Below are positions 55,986 through 64,000 of a stretch of 64,000 bases of DNA, one piece after another (within the stretch, counting starts at the first letter, position 1; the number at the start of each line of letters is the position of its first letter). This DNA is from Simmondsia chinensis. Taxonomy: Eukaryota; Streptophyta; Magnoliopsida; Caryophyllales; Simmondsiaceae. The stretch is from the NCBI GenBank assembly GCA_018398585.1, contig JAGTTD010000006.1, forward strand, positions 6,398,501 to 6,462,500. The letters are read 5' to 3'. The position numbers and the translations under genes were made by a program. Under the pieces are notes generated by a model. The model was given only the letters and a program-made list of their open reading frames with translations. It did no database searches and was not told the DNA's origin.

Positions 55986-56770
55986 ATCCTCCACAAAGGA
56001 TACAATGGAAGAGAACAAAGAAGAATAGATTGGCCAAAGGGAGTTCGGTTTTTCAGAGCCGATGTCATGTGACTTGAATCGTCACCTATTGTAACCAAGT
56101 TTAGGACCAACATCTTGCGAGGAGACCTTCGTCTTGAACCTCACAAGGGGTTGTATAATCTGTCACCCGGACAATACTAAACTCTAGATCTCGACAACTC
56201 CAGCGGTTAGGCACATTTTATCAGTCATGCACTTGTCCTAGATATTCATAGACGCTTTAGAAGGCAAGTCTTAGACCTTCGTAGGGAGAGGTCACACTCC
56301 CACATCTATATAGGTAGATCACATCAAGTGTATGTTACCGCACACCACCAAACATATGGATGTGGGTCCACTAAGAGCTAAAGCTCAACCTTACCCCTTG
56401 GTAGTCCATCAAGTGCAGGCCTTACTTACACTACCAAATATATGGCAATGGACTCGTCTCCGCATTGTCACACCATAGGAAGGGACAACATAAAATACAG
56501 TACATTCCTTGAATGAAACTATGACTTTTCACATTCAACTTGTTAAGACCAGGTTGGATACATCACAGTTTATTCATGTATAGACTTTAGTCCCATCCCC
56601 CTCGATGTTTCCACAATCATTTTTCGACAGTGTCTTTATCAATGGATCCATAAGGTTCTTTTTAGACTTTTACAATTTAGTGATATCACTTTCTTTCAAG
56701 TAGATAGTTTATGATCTTATGCCTAAGACGAATAGGTCTCCTCTTGCCAAATCCATCAAGTGTGCCGTAT
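55986..56770 (-). mobile_element. Copia 3' untranslated region and RNase H end, truncated
   Basis: Collinear with 61178-61975 of the second copia element (for example ACCTTCGTCTTGAACCTCAC, CCGCACACCACCAAACATAT and GATCTTATGC). It reaches only the last codons of RNase H before similarity ends near 56770, so the rest of the polymerase has been deleted or replaced. Confidence 0.7.
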
Positions 56771-59384
56771 CCACACCACCCGTTACGGACCATGGGTTAG
56801 GTTAAAGCATCAAGCTCAACCATCATAAATGGCATTTCAACATTGTATTGCAACAAAGCGGTACTTGAGAGTTGACCACTGCTAACATCAATCATGAGTT
56901 GCTCTTACCCCCACATTGAGGTATCTACAACGAGTTGTTAAACAATTAGCTCTATCACCTACTAACTTCAACAAGAGTCAGTATAACACAATAGTGGAGC
57001 AAATATCCTATTCATCAAATCTCCACCTCAAGTACTCAAATTGTACACAAATTGTACGTATACCGTATATATAGTTGGCACGAAAAACATGTACAGCAAA
57101 TTTGTCAATTTCACATATCATCATAATTGTGAAACGTTAATATCTCAAATCAATTGGATCACAACTAGTTTAGGTCACGAAAGACCATATATCCATTTTT
57201 ATCGTACTTAGGGTACATGTATTATAACTATTAAGGGTAGTCCATGTATTACCAATGTTATATCAGATTTTGGTAACATCAAGAGAAAGAGGTATAAAAA
57301 ACCATAATTCATAAGGTGCCTTTTACAATTCAAGTTAAGACAACCCAAGCCTTCACAAGGCTTTCAAGTCCAAGTGTTAGCATCATCAATTTATTCACAC
57401 TAACTTTGGACATTCACTAAAATAATATTCCTACCATAATCAATTTCCATACGCTAGCTATAACTAGCAAACATTGGCAAAAACATAATAATCAGAAAAG
57501 ATTATGATCAGACAATATATTTCATAAGCTTTCGGGTGCTCTTACAACCCCCAATGGAATTTCTCAATACATAATCCTAGGCCACTCAATTTTTCTACCT
57601 ACCAACTCAATCCTTATAGATAACTAAACAACGCAGGTTTCAGAGGGGTATCACAAAGTATATCTCACTAACAAGCCTAAATACATAGTCATTAGTAGAA
57701 TATCTCTCACCGATATCAGACACCTAATACGACAATAAGTTTATTACAACGTAAACCCCATTTAAAGTACTTCACTAGTACCTCAATAATTTAATTACAG
57801 CACTTCAATATTATTCATCTAGATCAATGTAAGTAGACTAGATCTACCACTAACATTTGATATAGTGGGACGAGTGTTGTAAAACCATAATGTTATCAAT
57901 CATCTTAGTGTATTTAGCTTGTGATGCGATGCCTCATTTTTTTCTTCATCAAGTGAACATTAGGGTCATATGGTATGTCATTTAAATGACCAACATGAGC
58001 ATACCAATAACCCAAATAAGGTACCTAAACACAAGTTAAATACTAAGTCTATAATCAATTAAAGTTTTCATATTACATGCACCTTACCCTTTTCCCAAAA
58101 ACTAGAAAGGAAGGCATGAAACAATGATCCTAATAGCATAACAGTCTCCAAAGACAACACGAGTCCACATATGACTCAAACATGTCATGCTTTTTTCCAA
58201 CTCTTTGCTAAAATTCAGCAACGCAACTTCAGTTCATACTAGAATTCTACAAATTTAGCAGCTAATAGTCCCAGAAATTGCAATAAAATCAATACAGACA
58301 CAACATGCAGCACAAAACCAACCTGTAGCAACAAATTCAGCATGCAACAGTCCAAAAACAACACAAAATCAGTATGGATAGCACTTAAAAGACAGCATAC
58401 CAGCATGAAACCAGTCCATAACAGCATGTAAAAGAACTAGTTCATCTCTAAATCAATATGCTATCATCATTTCAAGCACACATGTACCAACATATGTAAC
58501 TTGCTTCAATCATAACCATAGAAAACACATGAGACACATCAACATGAAGATTAAGACACTAAATCATACTTAGATTTTTTACAATAACTCACAAGTTCGC
58601 TAAGTCCTTTACAATAATCAACTATACCACTTAGGTCACTCATACATATGCAAGAAAAATAACTCTCTCATACAAGATTTTATCTCATGGTTAAAACTCA
58701 AACATTCAATACTCTACCAACACAAGGATTCAAGATTGTGCAAATAGATATGCCTAACCTAAGAGTTGGCAATTCTAGATTCAAGACTGCATTCTAACAA
58801 GTATAAGCGACAACAATCACACAGAACATTGAAAAATCACATAGTCCAATTTCTGAATAGTATGGTCAGCCACACAACATCAGCACCAGCACCATGTATA
58901 GGTATTCAAAACAACACCAAAACAGAATCCAAATCAAGGACTCTCCTCCGACTACCAATACAAGAATCTACACCAGATTCTCAACCGACCATACATGAGG
59001 CCAAATACGAGAGATCAACCTGAATCGCTCCACCAATCAGATGAACCTAGAGCTTTCTCGCTTCAAGGCAAACCGTTAGTTTCAAGCATAAACATCTTTT
59101 ACATAAGCAGGAAACTAGAGGATGTTCAAACAACAACGAGAAATCTATGCTACCTATGCCACCTAATTGAGTGTCCAAAACTAGGACACTTAAACTTGTC
59201 TCAACCACCACATAGGAGACAAACTAGGGCCTTAGATGCAGTCCAATGCTCTAACAGTAATGACCCATCCCAGAAACTAGTCCAACTCGACTAGAAACAA
59301 CCAAAGACTTCAAGAAGGTCCTAACCAATTAGACACTTCTAAGGTTTCAAAAGAAAACCAATTTTTCTCAACCATAATGTATAT
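56771..59384. other. Long stretch with no recognised gene
   Basis: AT-rich DNA of about 2.6 kb. Some short open frames exist but none matches a family I know. It might be deeply decayed retroelement interior, given the copia ends on both sides. Confidence 0.35.
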
Positions 59385-59850
59385 ACCCTTACAGCTGTAA
59401 ACGAGCAAAGTCAAGCCGAGTACCCTCTTCTTCAAATTTGAGCTTTCAATAAGCCTTAAAAAACTTGCATTCAACCCAAGTTTTTATCGAATTTTAAATC
59501 TTTTATTTAAATTCAATTTGATGAAATATTAGTGTATTTGATATTCAACTCTGTTTGGCTCAGTAGCCTTATCAAGAAGAGTCAAACTCGTTATCTCACC
59601 AAATCAAGCTTATAATCAAAGTGATCTTGCTATTGAGCTCGTCTTATGATAAAGCCACGTCATAGTCTTGTTGAGCTCAAAACCAAGTTGAGCAATTTGA
59701 GTTACTATTGAGCTGTTATTGAGTTTATATTGAGCGCGTAATAAGTTGTTAACAACCCTTTAACACGCCCTTATCAAACTGGAGTAGATTACCCTCTTGT
59801 TCGAGTTCGGATTGTTAAGCTTATCAAGTCTAATTGAGTCTCTAGAATGA
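59385..59850. repeat. Possible GAGC-rich hAT-like remnant
   Basis: AAACGAGCAAAGTCAAGCCG, TTGAGCTCAAAACCAAGTTG and TTATTGAGTTTATATTGAGC words recall the elements at 23932 and 32160. Ends are not defined. Confidence 0.3.
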
Positions 59851-59969
59851 AAATGAATGAACCTATTTCATTTTGAAAAAGAGCAGTTCATCGAACATTT
59901 GGTTGGTCTACCCCTGATATACCGTGTATGACTAATGTTGGAGCTATATAAAATTACTCAACAATTGGG

Positions 59970-60075
59970 GGATGAGCAGCAGCATTGCATTATTAATATC
60001 TATTAGTCTGCCAATTTTTGGTGTCAATAGATTTGACTAAAGATGCCCAGCATTGCATTATTAATATCTATTAGC
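59970..60075. repeat. 26-bp direct repeat pair
   Basis: AGCATTGCATTATTAATATC followed by TATTAG occurs at about 59975 and 60049, 74-75 bp apart, next to the PPR fragment. It is a local duplication of unknown cause. Confidence 0.6.
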
Positions 60076-60122
60076 AACCCCTCTCTCCCATACGCCTCTC
60101 TCTTTCATCTCTAACGACCATT

Positions 60123-60507
60123 CTAGGCATACCCATAAATTATAACATTCCAATATACAACATCGCTATCTCGTAAAAGAATTTCATCGAACACCTTATG
60201 CGCATCATCCAAACAACCCATCAGTAAATACTCAAAAATTAACGATGTCAAGCAAACCGCATCTCTAGCATAACTTTTACCAAACACTTGGCGCGCATAA
60301 TCTAACTCCCCAATTTGCTCATATATATAAATAAGAGAACTATTTACAAACGCATCATAATCAAACCCAAAACATGCCCATGAATCTCTTTCCCTATACA
60401 AATCACATTTGATTTCGCACAAGATTTCAAGACAAACAGAAAAGTATACGAATTCGGCTCAACATCAGACACCGACATTCGAATATAGAATTCAACAGCA
60501 CAAATCA
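60123..60507 (-). pseudogene. Fragment of a PPR protein gene (PLS class)
   Basis: On the minus strand, starting next to the copia LTR, the translation reads NSYTFLFVLKSCAKSN and GKEIHGHVLG. After a one-base shift near 60365 it continues DAFVNSSLIYIYEQIGELDY, ARQVF and CLDDAHKVFDEI, then YWNVIIYGYA. These are consecutive pentatricopeptide repeats of organellar RNA-binding proteins. The fragment lacks both ends, has a frameshift and stops at 60123. The upstream side abuts a truncated LTR. Confidence 0.75.
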
Positions 60508-61177
60508 AAAATAGCGCGCTTTGAAAAATACCACTGTTCTAAAAAACGATTTCGCCGTTGCTCCGGTGCAAACAGCTGTATTGGCAGCAGTCCTCCAGGA
60601 TTAACACGGTCCAACTATTAACGTGCACTCATTAATCGCCAGGTAGGAGAGCCCAAGAACTTTGCCCAAATATTTTGAGAGAGAGAAGGACCGAAGATGA
60701 GAGAAGAGAAGAGTGTTGTTGATTGAGTGATGATGCACTATATGAAGCCTTGTATTTATACTGAAATTACGAAAAATTTGCACTAATTGCCAACGTTCAA
60801 ATGCAGTAATGGCCAAGGTTCAACGGCTAGATTCTTTGATTAATAAAAATGTCAACAGTCAAAAATACTAATAGCTACAGTAATGAAAATGTAACAGCAA
60901 TGGTGACTGATTTTCCATAAATTAAATATACCCTTTATTAAAAAGAACACCCACGCTCTAGCACGGCACGGGATGGCACAACATGGCACGACGGGCGGGC
61001 GGCGCATGTGTGTAGTTCCCATTGTCTCACCCATGACTTTATTTAAAGGGTTATTTTAACATGTACATATATAAACCCAAATAGCCACCCCTCTTTTGTC
61101 TATGTGAGATGTGGCTTTGAACCTTTTTCCTTGTAGTTACTACTTTACTTGGTTTTTGCTTATATCTTTTTCTAACA
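60508..61177 (-). repeat. 3' LTR of the second copia element, truncated
   Basis: On the minus strand it starts TGTTAGAAAAAGATATAAGC right after the polypurine tract, and carries the family's GC-rich block (GTCCTCCAGGATTAACACGG and TTCTAAAAAACGATTTCGCC on the plus strand). Compared with the LTR at 55153 it lacks its last part and passes directly into PPR sequence near 60508. Confidence 0.7.
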
Positions 61178-64000
61178 ATCCCCCATAAAGGATCCAAGCA
61201 TAGAAGAGGAAGAAAGATAGAATGGGCAAAGGGAGTAAAGTTTTTCAGTGCCGATGTCTCGCGACTTGAATAGTCACCTAGGGTAACCCAAGTTTAGGAC
61301 CAACATCTTACAAGGTAACTTTCGTCTTGAACCTCACAAGGGGTTGTATAGTCTTCCATTCGGACACATACCAAACTCTAGATCTTGGCAACTCCTGCGA
61401 TTTGGTGCATTTCATCCACCATGTGTTGATTCTAGATATTCATAGGCGCTCTAGATGGCAAGTCTTCAACCTTCATAGGGAGCGGCCGCACTCCAACACC
61501 TACATAGGTAGATCCCATCAAATGTGTACTACCGCACACCACCAAACATATGAATATGGGTCCATAAAGAGCTAAAGCTCAACCTCACCCCTTGGTAACA
61601 CACATGCATTGTCCATCAAGTGCAAGCCTTGCTTACACCACCAAACATATGGCTTTGGACCCGTCTCTACACTGTCACACCATAGGGAGGGACAACATAA
61701 AATACAGTACATTCTTTGAATGAAACTATGACTTTTCACATTGAACCTGTGACCAGGTTGGATACATCACAGTTTATTCATGTATAGACTTTAATCTCAT
61801 CCCCTCGATATTTCTACAATCATTTTACGACAAAGGCCTTTTGTTAATGGATTCGCTTGTTAATGGATCCGCAAGATTCTTTTCAGACTTTATATAGTCT
61901 AGTGATATCAATCCACTTTCTAGAAGATCCTTCATGATCTTATGCTTGAGACAAATGTGTCTCCTTTTGCCATTATAAACCTTGTTATTAGCTGTAGCAA
62001 TTACAGCTTGACTGTCACAGTGAAGTGATACTGATGGAGCTGAAAGCCCCCACAATGGCACGTCTCCCAATAAAATTCTTAGCCACTCGGCTTCATGACC
62101 TGTCAACTCAAGAGCAATGACCTTGGATTCCATAGTAGACGTAGCAGTACAAGATTGCTTAGAGGTTTTCCAGGATATAGCACCTCTAGTTAGTGTGAAC
62201 ACATATGTACTAATGGAATTAATTTCGTCATTGTTAGACACCCAATTAGTGTCACAATATCCTTTTAAAACAACAGAAAACTTTCCAAAGTAAAGTCCCC
62301 AATCCATAGTTCCTCTTAAATATGTAAGCAATCTTTTTAATGCGTTCCAATGCTCTTGATTAGGATTATGTGTGTATCTACTGAGTCTAATTACAGCATT
62401 TGCAATATCAGTTCTAGTATAGTTCATTAGAAATATAACACTACCAATTATTTTGGCATACTCAGATTGGCATATAGCAACACCTTTATGTTTAGTTAAA
62501 CATATACTGAGATCATAAGGTGTTCTTACAGGATCAACATTATACATCTCAAACTTTCTAAGTATCTTCTCAAAATAGCGAGACTGGTTTAGGCTTATGC
62601 CTTTGGGAGTTCTCACAATTTTAACTCCTAAAATCACATCTGCCTCATCCAAATCTGTCATATCAAATTTAGAGCATTGAAAGTTTTTCGTTTCATTGAC
62701 AACATTCGAGTTCGTGCCAAAAATCAACATATTATCAACATATAGATAAATTATTACACATACATTTGAATCAGATTTAAAACATACACAAGAATCACCA
62801 TTATTTACACGAAAATTACTAGCAATTGCTATTAGACTTCTCATGCTACTATTTTGGTGCCTATTTGAGACTGTATGGAGATTTTATAAGTTTACAAACT
62901 TTCTTTTCATTAACAGGGACAATAAAACCCTTAGGTTGTTCTATGTAAATCTCTTCGGCTAGGTCACCATTAAGAAATATTGTTTTAACATCGATTTGAT
63001 ACACTATCATATCATAAATAGATGTAAGGGCAAACACAGTTCTAATTGTAGTTATTTTAGTGACAGGTGAAAAAGTGTCAAAGTAATCGATCCCCTTTTT
63101 CTAGGTGCAACCCTTAGCCATTAACCTTGTCTTAAACTTATTTATTGTCCCATCAGCTTTCATTTTTCTTCTAAAGACCCACGTATAACCTATTGGTTTA
63201 CATCCTCTAGGAAGGTCTGCCAATGCCCATGTGTGATTATTTATAATTGATTCTAGTTCGCTATTAATAGCTTCTTTCCAAATGGTGGAATGAACCGATG
63301 TTATAGCCTCATCATAGGTTTTAGGGTTTTCCTCTAACATATAACACTTACTATTTCTTCATTTATGGAATTATCTTCTATTAGGAAGTAGTAACAAAGT
63401 CAGGTTCAAAGTTCATTTCTTTCCTATCTCTTTTACTTCTTCGAATTTCGGGAGTGTCTATATCATTAGTACGATCATGGTTTAAGGCAAATTAGGAGGT
63501 TGTGCATAATTAGATTTCAAGGGAAATAGATGTTCAAAGAATTCATCGTCTTTGGATTCAACGATACTACCACATGCATAGGAACTATTAAATCCCTTGA
63601 TTAAAAATAGATAAGTAGCATTGTGATGAGCATACTCGATAAAAATAGAATCAATAGTCTTAGGTCCAATTTTAATTCGATTAAAGTCAGGTAATCCAAC
63701 CTTGGCTAGACACCCCCACACTTTCACGTATTTTAGATTAGGTGCATGACCTTTTCACATTTCGTATAGAGTTTTATCTATTTTTTTTATGAGAAACTTT
63801 ATTTAGCACATGACAAGTAGATAACACCGCTTCCTCTCATATGTTATCAAGTAGTCCAGAACTAATAAGCTTAGCATTCATCATGTTCTTTAAAGTTCTA
63901 TTTTTCCTCTATGCTATATCGTTAGATTGTGGACAGTAAGGAGGGTTTCGCTCATGTATCATCCTATTTTTCTCACAAAATTTTTCTGATGAAGTTGGGT
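61178..64000 (-). pseudogene. Ty1-copia polyprotein 3' half (integrase end, RT, RNase H), decayed
   Basis: Order on the minus strand from the window edge: integrase core end (YCPQSNDIA, about 63740-64000, several stops), post-integrase region (MKVWGCLAKVGLPDFNRIKI, 63482-63727), the start of RVT_2 (EAINSELESIINNHTWALAD, 63101-63340), then RT C-terminal half and RNase H (61825-62844). In the RT the catalytic YVDD reads YVDNMLIFG, so one of the two Asp is lost. RNase H keeps MESKVIALELTGHEAEWLR and HCDSQAVIATANN. A polypurine tract (about 61178-61195) follows. The order INT-RT-RH defines Ty1-copia. It is a dead copy. Confidence 0.85.

Noticed and set aside
58239..59294. Small open frames (62-99 codons) in the unrecognised region
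   Set aside because: Composition is like the surrounding AT-rich DNA and no motif is visible.

Overview
The window is nuclear DNA from a flowering plant, most likely a eudicot. It is AT-rich, has GT-AG introns, and is packed with plant-type transposable elements. The only intact single-copy host gene is a DExH-box RNA helicase with the exon structure and domain order of plant DExH3/DExH5 proteins. Almost everything else is mobile DNA or its debris.

Layout. 1-3990: AT-rich repeat debris with a Mutator-type MITE with 9-bp target duplications (411-798), a LINE RNase H scrap, a solo Ty1-copia LTR (2331-3128) and a 5S rRNA-derived segment (3670-3763). 3992-21629: one very large Mutator-like element of about 17.6 kb. 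It has near-identical termini and a 9-bp target duplication with one mismatch. It carries a damaged MuDR-type transposase (plus strand) and a convergent DUF1985/ULP1-like protease gene (minus strand), which is the gene pair of Kaonashi-type MULEs. All its non-coding space is filled by six tandem arrays built on the palindromic motif TCATACAC/GTGTATGA, and the arrays reverse orientation between the two genes.

22607-53439 (minus strand): the helicase gene, rebuilt here as 19 exons in consistent reading phase, giving about 1188 codons with no interruption. Its introns hold hAT-type elements, nested foldback MITEs, an RTE-type LINE, LINE-tail copies, two SINE-like elements with a 5S rRNA head, a SIRE-like LTR, and a complete young LTR retrotransposon (43171-48484). 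That retrotransposon has lost all polymerase functions but encodes a zinc-knuckle Gag remnant, a long low-complexity region and a chromodomain start nearly in one frame.

53440-64000: the helicase promoter side, a LINE-tail copy with a 17-bp target duplication, a truncated copia element (55153-56770), a long unrecognised stretch, a broken PPR gene fragment (60123-60507), and the 3' half of a second related copia element that runs off the window (60508-64000).

The most unusual items are the arrayed palindrome system of the giant MULE with its composite arms, the 5S-headed SINE whose tail matches the RTE LINE in the same window, and the pol-less Gag-chromodomain retroelement. All coordinates come from reading the sequence by eye. 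Splice sites were chosen by GT-AG and phase, and no database search was possible.
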